NCBI GenBank assembly: GCA_937897495.1 | Contig: CALCBL010000424.1 | Coordinates: 1-12,926 of the forward strand | Reading direction: 5' to 3' | DNA length: 12,926 bases | DNA from: an uncultured Burkholderiales bacterium | GTDB taxonomy: Bacteria; Pseudomonadota; Gammaproteobacteria; Burkholderiales; Burkholderiaceae_C | Part shown: positions 7,501 to 12,926 of the stretch, one piece after another | How positions within the stretch are numbered: the stretch's first letter is position 1 | Layout of the letters: the number at the start of each line of letters is the position of its first letter | Notes under the pieces: generated by a model | The model's input: the letters and a program-made list of their open reading frames with translations, nothing else | Databases searched by the model: none | Told to the model about the DNA's origin: nothing | Made by a program: the position numbers and the translations under genes

Positions 7501-8073
7501 AACCAAAGCGGCAACATGCTGGAAGTGGGCTTCCAGCTGTACAACGAAATGTTGAACGAAGCCGTGCGCTGTTTGAAATTGGGCAAAGAACCCGATTTGC
7601 TCAGCCCCCTTTCTGCTGCCACCGACATCAATTTGCATGCCCCTGCCCTGCTGCCCAACGACTACTGCGGCGATGTGCATTTGCGTTTGTCTTTCTACAA
7701 GAAATTGGCCACTGCCAAAACTTCCGATCAGATTGACGGCTTGTTAGAAGAAATTGTGGATCGATTTGGCAAGCTACCACCGCAGGCCCAAACGCTCATG
7801 GATGTGCACCGCTTAAGGGTACTAAGCTTGCCTTATGGTGTGGTGAAGGTAGATGCTGCGCCCGGCATGATTCAAATTAGCTTCAAGCCCAACCCACCCA
7901 TTGAGCCCATGCGCATCATTGAGCTGATTCAAAAGAACAAGCACATTCAATTGGCTGGCAATGACAAACTGCGCATCGAGCGCGAACTGCCAGACCCCAA
8001 AGCCCGTGCGCAAATGGTGCGCGACATCTTGCGTTCTTTGGGTCAGCCTAAAATTGAGACCGTTGAAGGATAA
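4555..8073 (+). CDS. mfd: Mfd, transcription-repair coupling factor
   Basis: ATP-dependent DNA translocase that removes RNA polymerase stalled at DNA lesions and recruits UvrA to start transcription-coupled excision repair. The 1172 residues are close to E. coli Mfd (1148). The N-terminal third is the UvrB-like region (FPDWETLPYD about 69-78; RGGLIDLFP about 168-176). The RNA polymerase-interacting domain begins near 492 with VGDPVVHNAHGIGRY. The superfamily 2 helicase core has Walker A GDVGFGKTE (649-657), DEEH (750-753), TATPIPRT (776-783) and motif VI QLRGRVGRS (919-927), followed by the translocation motif region and the C-terminal autoinhibitory domain. An acidic linker around 350-365 (DNVGDSQDSNADN) looks like a lineage-specific insertion between the N-terminal domains. 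An in-frame GTG at 4507 would add 16 residues, but ATG has GGAG just upstream. serB follows after six bases, so the two are probably one operon. Divergent from ispD. Confidence 0.97.
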   Translation: MQLPALSLGKRFTLPRPMGSADAVLLAQLAEREKAQGRLTAVVTSDAADTQRLMDEVAFFAPGLRCAIFPDWETLPYDTFSPHQDLISERLATLWRISQRDKAEGADLVFIPATTALYRLAPPSFLAGYTFQFKTKQKLDEAKLKAQLTLAGYSHVSQVVSPGEYAVRGGLIDLFPMGSQVPFRVDLFDNEIDSIRTFDPDTQRSLYPVPEVRLLPGREFPMDEAARAKFRSRWRELLDGDPTKSRIYKDIGNGVATAGIEYYLPLFFEETATVFDYLGAGSDKPATLVLHGDLEPAFQRFWQDTKDRYRLVQGDPERPALPPEALFLSAEQFYTGTNQHAQLALRPGAKDNVGDSQDSNADNTLAQPLPDLTVVRGAEEPLAKLQAHIRSTPHRVLVLAESAGRRESLLDFLRAGGVNPPAFDNLQEFQSSDEKIGIATAALNSGFHWFEAGIDLVTETELFAAGVTTRRRKKQEQVSDVEALIKDLSELNVGDPVVHNAHGIGRYRGLVNMDLGEKNADGTPALQEFLHLEYADKATLYVPVSQLQLIGRYTGVSADEAPLHRLGSGQWEKAKRKAAEQVRDSAAELLNIYARRAARQGHAFRYSPQDYEVFANDFGFSETADQNAAIHAVIQDMISPRPMDRLVCGDVGFGKTEVALRAAFVAVTGGKQVAILAPTTLLAEQHFQTLKDRFSKWPVKVAEVSRFRSTKEVNEALKGLADGTVDIVVGTHKLLSESTKFKNLGLLVIDEEHRFGVRHKEAMKAMRAEVDVLTLTATPIPRTLGMALEGIRDLSVIATAPQRRLAIKTFVRNEGIGVIREAVLRELKRGGQVYFLHNEVDTIENRRQKLEELLPEARIAVAHGQMPERDLEKVMRDFVAQRYNILLCSTIIETGIDVPTANTIVISRADKFGLAQLHQLRGRVGRSHHQAYAYLMVPEIDALTKNAAQRLDAIQQMEELGSGFYLAMHDLEIRGAGEVLGENQSGNMLEVGFQLYNEMLNEAVRCLKLGKEPDLLSPLSAATDINLHAPALLPNDYCGDVHLRLSFYKKLATAKTSDQIDGLLEEIVDRFGKLPPQAQTLMDVHRLRVLSLPYGVVKVDAAPGMIQISFKPNPPIEPMRIIELIQKNKHIQLAGNDKLRIERELPDPKARAQMVRDILRSLGQPKIETVEG
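8066..8070 (+). promoter_or_regulatory. Ribosome binding site of serB inside the mfd 3' end
   Basis: AAGGA lies within the last codons of mfd, nine bases before serB ATG 8080. It supports that start and suggests translation of serB from the mfd message. Confidence 0.65.
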
Positions 8074-8079
8074 ACAAGC

Positions 8080-8808
8080 ATGAGCAACGAGCAAAGCGCC
8101 CCTAGCTTTCAAGGCATGACCGTGAAGGGCTTTACGCCGCCTTTGAAATTAAGCGATTTCAAACTCATTGCCTTCGACATGGACTCCACACTCATCAACA
8201 TTGAATGTATCGACGAAATTGCAGACGCAGCAGGCCGCAAAGCCGAAGTAGCCGCCATTACAGAAGCGGCGATGCGCGGTGAAATTGCTGATTACAAAGA
8301 CAGCTTGCGCAGACGTGTGGCACTTTTAAAAGGTGTGACGGTGGCGCACATGGAAGAGGTATTGAACCATCGCCTGCAACTTAATCCTGGTGCAGAAAAT
8401 TTGGTCAAAGCCTGCCAAGCTGCCGACATGAAAGTGCTGCTGGTCTCAGGCGGATTTACATTTTTCACAGACCATGTGAAGGACAGGCTCAACATCAACT
8501 GGACGCGATCCAATGTGTTGGAAGTGATGAATGGTGAACTGACAGGCCGCATGGTGGACCAAGACTGGGGCGACATTTGCGATGGTGAAGAAAAACGCAA
8601 GATGCTGCTTCAAACCTGCACTCAAATGGGCATAGCACCCTCACAAGCCATCGCCATGGGTGATGGTGCCAATGACTTGCCCATGATGGGTGTGGCAGGA
8701 TTGTCTGTGGCCTATCATGCCAAGCCCAAGGTGCGCGAGCAGGCCATGGTGGCCATTGAAGACGGCGGGCTAGATCGCTTGCTGGAAGTTTTTCAAGGCA
8801 AAAGGTAA
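8080..8808 (+). CDS. serB: Phosphoserine phosphatase, HAD family, short form
   Basis: Last step of L-serine synthesis: dephosphorylation of O-phospho-L-serine in the cytoplasm. The haloacid-dehalogenase motifs are in order: motif I DMDST (33-37) with nucleophile Asp33 and general acid/base Asp35, motif II SGGFT (123-127, Ser123), motif III Lys172 in EKRKML, and motif IV GDGAND (194-199) with magnesium-binding Asp195 and Asp199. The cap between motifs I and II begins with NIECIDEIA, typical of SerB and carrying the substrate-binding Glu. At 242 residues it lacks the N-terminal ACT-like extension of E. coli SerB (322 residues); I recall this short form as usual in Burkholderiales. It follows mfd by six bases with a Shine-Dalgarno inside the mfd 3' end. 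It converges on the PhoD gene with only ten bases between stop codons and no clear terminator. Confidence 0.95.
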   Translation: MSNEQSAPSFQGMTVKGFTPPLKLSDFKLIAFDMDSTLINIECIDEIADAAGRKAEVAAITEAAMRGEIADYKDSLRRRVALLKGVTVAHMEEVLNHRLQLNPGAENLVKACQAADMKVLLVSGGFTFFTDHVKDRLNINWTRSNVLEVMNGELTGRMVDQDWGDICDGEEKRKMLLQTCTQMGIAPSQAIAMGDGANDLPMMGVAGLSVAYHAKPKVREQAMVAIEDGGLDRLLEVFQGKR

Positions 8809-8818
8809 AGCCAAGCGC

Positions 8819-10438
8819 TTAGGCCAAGCGATTGACCTGCGGCACCCCCGCCTCAACGGAAAACTTGGCCAAAGTTTCAATTTTGGTTTGCTGTTGACGC
8901 ACATCGTCAACCACCCTTAGCTCAGTTTGAATTTGCTTGGCCGTGAACTCCACCACGCCATAACCTTTGCGCTCGCTGTCGGCAAATACAAAGTGCGGGT
9001 TTTCAGCCAAGCGTGCGGCCAACTTTGAATTACCAGCCGAGCGCGCCGTAATGCCAGCACCACAAAACTCGACACCAATTTTGGCGCTTTCGTCTTTGTA
9101 GGCATCGGCCATGACATGGCCTACCCAGTTTTCGTGAACGTCACCGCCAACGAGCACGGGGTTTTGGAGTGCATGGTTTTGCATGGACTGTGTCATGCTT
9201 TGGCGTGCGGCCGAGTAGCCATCCCACCCATCATTCCACAATGAGTAGCCTGCACCCAACTTGTAATCACGCCTGCCAAAAATAGTTTGCTGTGCAATGA
9301 CATTCCAAGTGCGCGCATCGCTTTTGGCCTTGGCAAAAGATTGGTCTAGCCACTGCGATTGTTCTGCACCCAACAATGTTCGCTTGGGATCGAGCCATTC
9401 TTCGCATTGCGCCGTGTCAAGCCAGCCTGAGCCATACGCATCGTTCCTGTTGCACACTTGACGGTCACGGTATTGCCTGTCGTCTAGCAAATAGATATTG
9501 GCCAATTTGCCAAAGGACACTTGCCCGTAGATGCGAAGTTCTGCGCCGCTGGCCAAACCTTCAATGGACTTTGTCAATGCACTGACCCGCAAAGGCATGT
9601 GTTCATAAAACGCCTGGTAGGCTCTAGCACGCTGCGCCACAAAATCAAAACCAATGTTGCCGCTTTGGCCTCTGACCAAACCCGCATAGTCATTGGACAC
9701 TTCATGGTCGTCCCACGTGATCAGCCAAGGGCATTGCGCGTGCATGGCCTGCAAGCTTTTTTCACTTCTGTGAAGTGCATATCGGTCGCGGTAATCAGAC
9801 AAGCTGTTCACCCAGCCACCCGAAGGCAAGCGCACTGCATTGGCGGCCCCTGCATATTCATAAATGTAATCACCCAAGAACAAGACCATGTCTAAGTTTT
9901 CTTGGCACATGTGGTCGTAGGCGCTGAAGTAGCCATGCTCCCAGCGCTGGCATGAGGCGTAGGCCACGCGGAGTTTTTGCACCATGGCTTCAGGGTGTGG
10001 CAGCGTTCTGGTTCTGCCCACAGTGCTTTGCGCATCACCGATTTGAAAGCGGTAGTGGTACCACCGATCACTTTGCAGTTGATCAAGCTCTAAATGCACT
10101 GAATGCGCCAACGCGGACAGTGCCACCACTTGGCCAGTGCGGCGATTGACTTTGAAGCCCTCATCGTCCGCTACTTCCCATTTGACAGACACATCGCTTG
10201 CGGCAAATTGCGAGTTACCGCTGGCTGCATCTGGCATGAGTCGGGTCCACAACACCACCGAATGGTGATTGGGTGATCCACTGGCAACACCCAATGTAAA
10301 TGGGTTGTGCCTTAAAGGTGATTGCGCCATCGACAAACTAAAAGACACAGGTGCCGAAGCCAAGGCCGCCCATTTCAAAATATCTCTGCGCGTATTGGAC
10401 GCTGGCGTCAGTTGCGATTCATTGCGCGGCGATGTCAT
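8819..10438 (-). CDS. phoD: PhoD-type alkaline phosphatase/phosphodiesterase, Tat-exported
   Basis: Secreted metallophosphoesterase of the PhoD family, expected to release phosphate from phosphomonoesters and phosphodiesters in the periplasm. With ATG 10438 as residue 1 it has 539 residues. A Tat signal is plain: Arg17-Arg18 in TRRDILKW, then a hydrophobic stretch ending near SMAQS. The N-terminal PhoD domain starts with FTLGVASGSP. The catalytic domain carries ASCQ with Cys163 (counterpart of the iron-ligand Cys124 of Bacillus subtilis PhoD), FLGDYIYEY (Asp190), WDDHEVSND (Asp243, Asp244, His245, Asn249), LLDDRQYRD (Asp319-Asp320) and GGDVHENW (Asp433, His435). ATG 10438 overlaps the stop of the upstream hydrolase as ATGA; ATG 10453 would add five residues (MVGNN). 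It is last in a three-gene unit. No Pho box was found, so control by phosphate is untested. Confidence 0.93.
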   Translation of the reverse strand: MTSPRNESQLTPASNTRRDILKWAALASAPVSFSLSMAQSPLRHNPFTLGVASGSPNHHSVVLWTRLMPDAASGNSQFAASDVSVKWEVADDEGFKVNRRTGQVVALSALAHSVHLELDQLQSDRWYHYRFQIGDAQSTVGRTRTLPHPEAMVQKLRVAYASCQRWEHGYFSAYDHMCQENLDMVLFLGDYIYEYAGAANAVRLPSGGWVNSLSDYRDRYALHRSEKSLQAMHAQCPWLITWDDHEVSNDYAGLVRGQSGNIGFDFVAQRARAYQAFYEHMPLRVSALTKSIEGLASGAELRIYGQVSFGKLANIYLLDDRQYRDRQVCNRNDAYGSGWLDTAQCEEWLDPKRTLLGAEQSQWLDQSFAKAKSDARTWNVIAQQTIFGRRDYKLGAGYSLWNDGWDGYSAARQSMTQSMQNHALQNPVLVGGDVHENWVGHVMADAYKDESAKIGVEFCGAGITARSAGNSKLAARLAENPHFVFADSERKGYGVVEFTAKQIQTELRVVDDVRQQQTKIETLAKFSVEAGVPQVNRLA

Positions 10439-11250
10439 GTTGTTGCCAACCATTCTTTAAGCAAAGCTGTAAATAGTTCGGGCTTGGCACTCATCACCCA
10501 ATGACCCGTGTCAAATTCCTCTACGCGCGAACCAGGGTGGGCTGCAATTTTTTCAAGCCATTCAGGCGAATGAAACATGAACGGTTTTCGGCGGCCATAG
10601 ACATACAGCATGGGACGAGCCAAAGGCAATAACTTGAGCACATTGGCCGATTTGTCAAAGCCGCCTAAAGAGCCCATCCACTTCATGGCATACGGAGAAT
10701 TCATGCCACTGTGCATGTCGGCCAGCGGACTGGGGCACCTTAAAGCTTTTGCCATGTAACGCGTCATGCGGTTGGCCACAGACTTGCCTGGCGATGCAAA
10801 CCAGCGCGCTATTTGCCAAGCCACGGCCAACCAAATTTGATAGCTGAACACGCCCCATTTGGCTTTGGCAGTCCAAGAGGAAAGAAGTGCATGTGAGTTG
10901 TGATCGCCCACATCAACAGCAACCATGCGCTTCACTCGATCTGGGTGCAGCGCTGCATATTCATAACCAAAAATACAACCCCAATCGTGCAAGACCAGAG
11001 TGACGGGTTTGTGAGGGCTAACAGCATGCACCACTTCATCGATGAAACTTACCATCTCAACCAACGATTTGGCTTGCATGGGTGCTTGCGCATCAAATGC
11101 GGGCAATGTAAAACGCACGCATTGGTGAGTGTCACTCAGCGCTTGTACGGTGTCATTCCAAAGGGCTAAGGTATCGGGCCAGCCATGCAACATGACCAGG
11201 GTTTCGGGGCCGTTGCCTTCAACTTGAATGTCAACGCCATGAAGCTTCAT
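10435..11250 (-). CDS. Alpha/beta hydrolase with Asp nucleophile (epoxide hydrolase/haloalkane dehalogenase-like)
   Basis: A 271-residue alpha/beta-hydrolase-fold protein with no visible signal peptide. Numbering from ATG 11250, HGWPD at 22-26 is the oxyanion-hole HGxP motif of epoxide hydrolases. The nucleophile elbow is LHDWG, which places aspartate (Asp89) rather than serine at the nucleophile, as in epoxide hydrolases and haloalkane dehalogenases. The catalytic His is probably His250 in DTGHWV. At the usual acid site after the next strand the sequence is YGRRKPFMFHS, with Lys where these enzymes often have Asp. Asp113, 24 residues after the nucleophile, occupies the spacing seen between Asp106 and Glu130 in dehalogenase DhaA, so it is a candidate catalytic acid. 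TTG 11259 is an alternative start that overlaps the upstream stop. ATG follows the aminotransferase stop by five bases, and its stop overlaps phoD. The substrate is unknown. Confidence 0.88.
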   Translation of the reverse strand: MKLHGVDIQVEGNGPETLVMLHGWPDTLALWNDTVQALSDTHQCVRFTLPAFDAQAPMQAKSLVEMVSFIDEVVHAVSPHKPVTLVLHDWGCIFGYEYAALHPDRVKRMVAVDVGDHNSHALLSSWTAKAKWGVFSYQIWLAVAWQIARWFASPGKSVANRMTRYMAKALRCPSPLADMHSGMNSPYAMKWMGSLGGFDKSANVLKLLPLARPMLYVYGRRKPFMFHSPEWLEKIAAHPGSRVEEFDTGHWVMSAKPELFTALLKEWLATT

Positions 11251-11255
11251 TGAGT

Positions 11256-12476
11256 TCAAGCCGAAGCTGACACAGATGCGTCCATGGCTTGCTTCAAGCG
11301 ATCAACGCCTTCCAAAATTTTGTCTTCGCCCACCGTGGCAAAGCTAAAGCGCAAAGTGCTGTGATCGGGATTTTGGCAAAAGAAAGGCGTACCTGGCACA
11401 AAGGCCACGCCTTTGTCGATGGCCATTTTGGCAAACGCATTGCCGTCATTCACTTTGCCGCCAGCACCCGTGAGGCTGGCCCACACAAACAAACCGCCTT
11501 GGGGTTGAACAAATGAAATGGCGTCGCCTAAATTTTGGCGCAGTGCGTTGCACATGGTCTGGGCGCGCAATGCATAAACCTGGCGCACTTTGTCTAAGGT
11601 AGCTGGCATGCGCCCTGCCTTGAGATATTGCGCGGCAGTGGCTTGCGCAAAGGTGCTGGTGTGCGCATCGCTGAATTGCTTGCACATAACAGCACGACTT
11701 AAAAGTTCTGACGGTGCAATCATCCAACCCACACGCAGACCTGGGCTTAAGACTTTTGACAAAGAGCCGCAGTGCACCAACCAATCGCGACTGCCAGGCA
11801 CTTGCGCACTCAAGGCCAGCAAACTGGGAGGTGGTGCGTCATTGAAATACAAATCGCCGTAGGGATCGTCTTCCACCATGAGGGTTTTATATTTGACGGC
11901 CAACTCGAGCAACTTTTTACGGCGCTCTAAGTTAAGCAAAGCACCTGTAGGGTTGCCAAAGGTGGGGATGACATACACAAATTTGGGGCGGTGTTCGGCT
12001 ATGAGTTTTTCAAGAACATCGGTGTCAACCCCATGGCCATCGACTGGCGCAGAAATGAGCTCTGCACCATACAACCTAAAGCACTGAATGGTGGCCAAAA
12101 AAGTGGGGCCTTCCACAATGACTTTGTCACCGGGGCTGATCATGGTTTTGCCAATGAGGTCCAGTGCTTGTTGACTGCCCGTGGTCACAATGAGTTGCTC
12201 TGAACTTAATTCTGTGACGCCCTTTTGAGCCATAAAGTGCGCCAATTGCTCGCGCAATGGGCCGTAACCTTCTGTGGCGCCATACTGAAGTGCGGCACCT
12301 GGCTCTTGGGACAAGGCCAAAGAGGAGGCCTCGCGAATGCCTTCCACGTCAAACATGGCGCTGTCGGGGAAGCCACCGGCAAAACTGATAATGCCGGGCT
12401 TGCCCAGAAGTTTGAACAACTCCCGAATGGCTGAAGTTTCGACATTGTTCAAACGATCTGCAAATTGCAAGGACAT
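11256..12476 (-). CDS. PLP-dependent aminotransferase, class I/II fold (LysN/2-aminoadipate aminotransferase-like)
   Basis: Fold-type I aminotransferase of 406 residues, cytoplasmic. Relatives with the N-terminal signature ISFAGGFPDSAMF include 2-aminoadipate, aromatic and branched-chain amino-acid aminotransferases, so the substrate cannot be fixed from sequence. From ATG 12476: QYGATEGYGPLR (64-75), the cofactor-phosphate loop TTGSQQALDL (98-107), PTFGNPTG with Asn175, VEDDPYGDL with Asp203 (contacting the pyridine nitrogen) and Tyr206, SLSK with Schiff-base Lys241, and Arg376 in STLRFSFA binding the substrate carboxylate. No winged-helix DNA-binding domain precedes it, so it is not a MocR regulator. 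The frame could start at GTG 12497, but ATG 12476 has the purine-rich GAGAGAAGA upstream and begins where the family normally does. It is first of the three-gene unit and divergent from nth across 48 bases. Confidence 0.93.
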   Translation of the reverse strand: MSLQFADRLNNVETSAIRELFKLLGKPGIISFAGGFPDSAMFDVEGIREASSLALSQEPGAALQYGATEGYGPLREQLAHFMAQKGVTELSSEQLIVTTGSQQALDLIGKTMISPGDKVIVEGPTFLATIQCFRLYGAELISAPVDGHGVDTDVLEKLIAEHRPKFVYVIPTFGNPTGALLNLERRKKLLELAVKYKTLMVEDDPYGDLYFNDAPPPSLLALSAQVPGSRDWLVHCGSLSKVLSPGLRVGWMIAPSELLSRAVMCKQFSDAHTSTFAQATAAQYLKAGRMPATLDKVRQVYALRAQTMCNALRQNLGDAISFVQPQGGLFVWASLTGAGGKVNDGNAFAKMAIDKGVAFVPGTPFFCQNPDHSTLRFSFATVGEDKILEGVDRLKQAMDASVSASA

Positions 12477-12524
12477 GGTGTATCTTCTCTCAAACACGGT
12501 TGGTCAATTCTCACATTTTCTCTC
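12477..12524. promoter_or_regulatory. Short divergent intergenic region between the aminotransferase gene and nth
   Basis: These 48 bases must hold, or overlap, the control regions of both divergent genes. On the minus strand TTGACC (12502-12507) is a 5/6 -35 match, but the sequence 17 bases on (GATACA) is a poor -10 and overlaps the purine-rich ribosome binding site. On the plus strand no promoter or Shine-Dalgarno is evident ahead of ATG 12525; the leader is pyrimidine-rich (ACATTTTCTCTC). Confidence 0.25.
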
Positions 12525-12926
12525 ATGAACGCACACAACATCGAACTCTTTTTTCACACCCTGAAAGAAGCCAACCCCCTGCCCACCACCGAGTTGGCGT
12601 ACACCTCGGTGTTTGAACTGGTAACGGCTGTGCTACTTTCGGCTCAAGCCACCGATGTGAGTGTGAACAAAGCCACCCGCAAACTCTTTCCAGTGGCCAA
12701 CACCCCAGCGGCCATTTTGGCTTTAGGGCAAGAAGGGCTTGAAAAATACCTCAAGACCATTGGGCTGTACCGAAACAAGGCCAGCAATCTGCTCAAAACC
12801 TGTCAAATTTTGATCGACCAATACCAAGGTGTGGTGCCCCGCTCACGGGAAGCACTTGAGTCATTGCCGGGAGTTGGCCGAAAAACGGCCAATGTGGTCT
12901 TGAACGTGGCCTTTGGCGAGCCCACC
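12525..12926 (+). CDS. nth: Endonuclease III, DNA glycosylase/AP lyase (partial, C-terminus beyond window)
   Basis: Base-excision-repair glycosylase that removes oxidised pyrimidines and cleaves the resulting abasic site. The 134 residues present align closely with the start of E. coli Nth (211 residues) without gaps: LLSAQATDVSVNKAT at 37-51 and the helix-hairpin-helix LPGVGRKTANVV (114-125), with the catalytic lysine at exactly position 120 as in E. coli. The catalytic aspartate (Asp138 in E. coli) and the C-terminal iron-sulphur cysteines fall beyond the right edge. ATG 12525 gives the normal family N-terminus but has no Shine-Dalgarno; the preceding bases are pyrimidine-rich. It is divergent from the aminotransferase gene. 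Confidence 0.96.
   Translation, partial: MNAHNIELFFHTLKEANPLPTTELAYTSVFELVTAVLLSAQATDVSVNKATRKLFPVANTPAAILALGQEGLEKYLKTIGLYRNKASNLLKTCQILIDQYQGVVPRSREALESLPGVGRKTANVVLNVAFGEPT

Noticed and set aside
7111..7680. 189-codon open frame on the minus strand inside mfd, and a 147-codon one at 6307-6750
   Set aside because: Both are antisense to the conserved helicase core of mfd. The His/Gln/Val-rich translations are typical of shadow frames and show no family motif.
8810..8830. Direct repeat GCCAAGCG twice (8810-8817, 8823-8830) with palindrome AAGCGCTT between the serB and phoD stops
   Set aside because: The palindrome has no loop and no U-tract, so it is a poor terminator. The repeat is short, and the second copy is inside the phoD coding sequence, where codon use can explain it.
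11256..12476. Aminotransferase as a MocR/GntR-type transcription regulator
   Set aside because: The protein starts directly with the aminotransferase N-terminal region, and there is no room for a winged-helix domain before it.
1..12926. Signs of a mobile element, defence island, CRISPR array, tRNA-linked integration or toxin-antitoxin pair
   Set aside because: No transposase, integrase, direct-repeat array, tRNA or small paired genes were seen. Coding is dense and composition looks even. Nothing supports a hidden novel system here.

Overview
The window looks like ordinary chromosomal, housekeeping-rich DNA of a betaproteobacterium, most likely order Burkholderiales and probably family Comamonadaceae. 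I base this on protein character (an IspF with a GPVGEG loop, a short SerB without an ACT domain, a monofunctional-type RelA), on the 3-hydroxybutyrate dehydrogenase expected of polyhydroxybutyrate users, and on the ispDF/mfd/serB neighbourhood, which I recall as common in that order. Genus cannot be fixed by eye. Base composition is moderate and looks even throughout. I see no insertion sequence, phage gene, tRNA, rRNA or CRISPR array.

Layout from left to right. (1) Minus strand, 1-2340: an alpha/beta hydrolase followed by relA, whose start codon overlaps the hydrolase stop; relA runs off the left edge. (2) Plus strand, 2443-3213: 3-hydroxybutyrate dehydrogenase, divergent from the hydrolase across a roughly 100-base gap that holds a perfect 12-base palindrome. 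(3) Minus strand, 3250 to about 4427: ispD then ispF, two steps of the MEP isoprenoid pathway, overlapping at their junction and closed by a hairpin terminator. (4) Plus strand, 4555-8808: mfd (transcription-repair coupling factor) and serB (phosphoserine phosphatase), 6 bases apart. (5) Minus strand, 8819-12476: a tightly packed set of three genes, a PLP-dependent aminotransferase, an epoxide-hydrolase/dehalogenase-like hydrolase and a Tat-exported PhoD-type phosphatase. (6) Plus strand, from 12525: nth (endonuclease III), running off the right edge.

The genes do not form one pathway. They fall into short transcription units for stringent response, PHB/ketone metabolism, isoprenoid precursor synthesis, transcription-coupled repair plus serine synthesis, an unassigned aminotransferase/hydrolase/phosphatase unit, and base excision repair. 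No intergenic gap exceeds about 130 bases. I found no convincing undescribed system. The points most worth checking are the architecture of the three-gene unit with its dehalogenase-like catalytic site, the overlap of possible ispD and mfd start codons on opposite strands, and the palindrome between the hydrolase and 3-hydroxybutyrate dehydrogenase.
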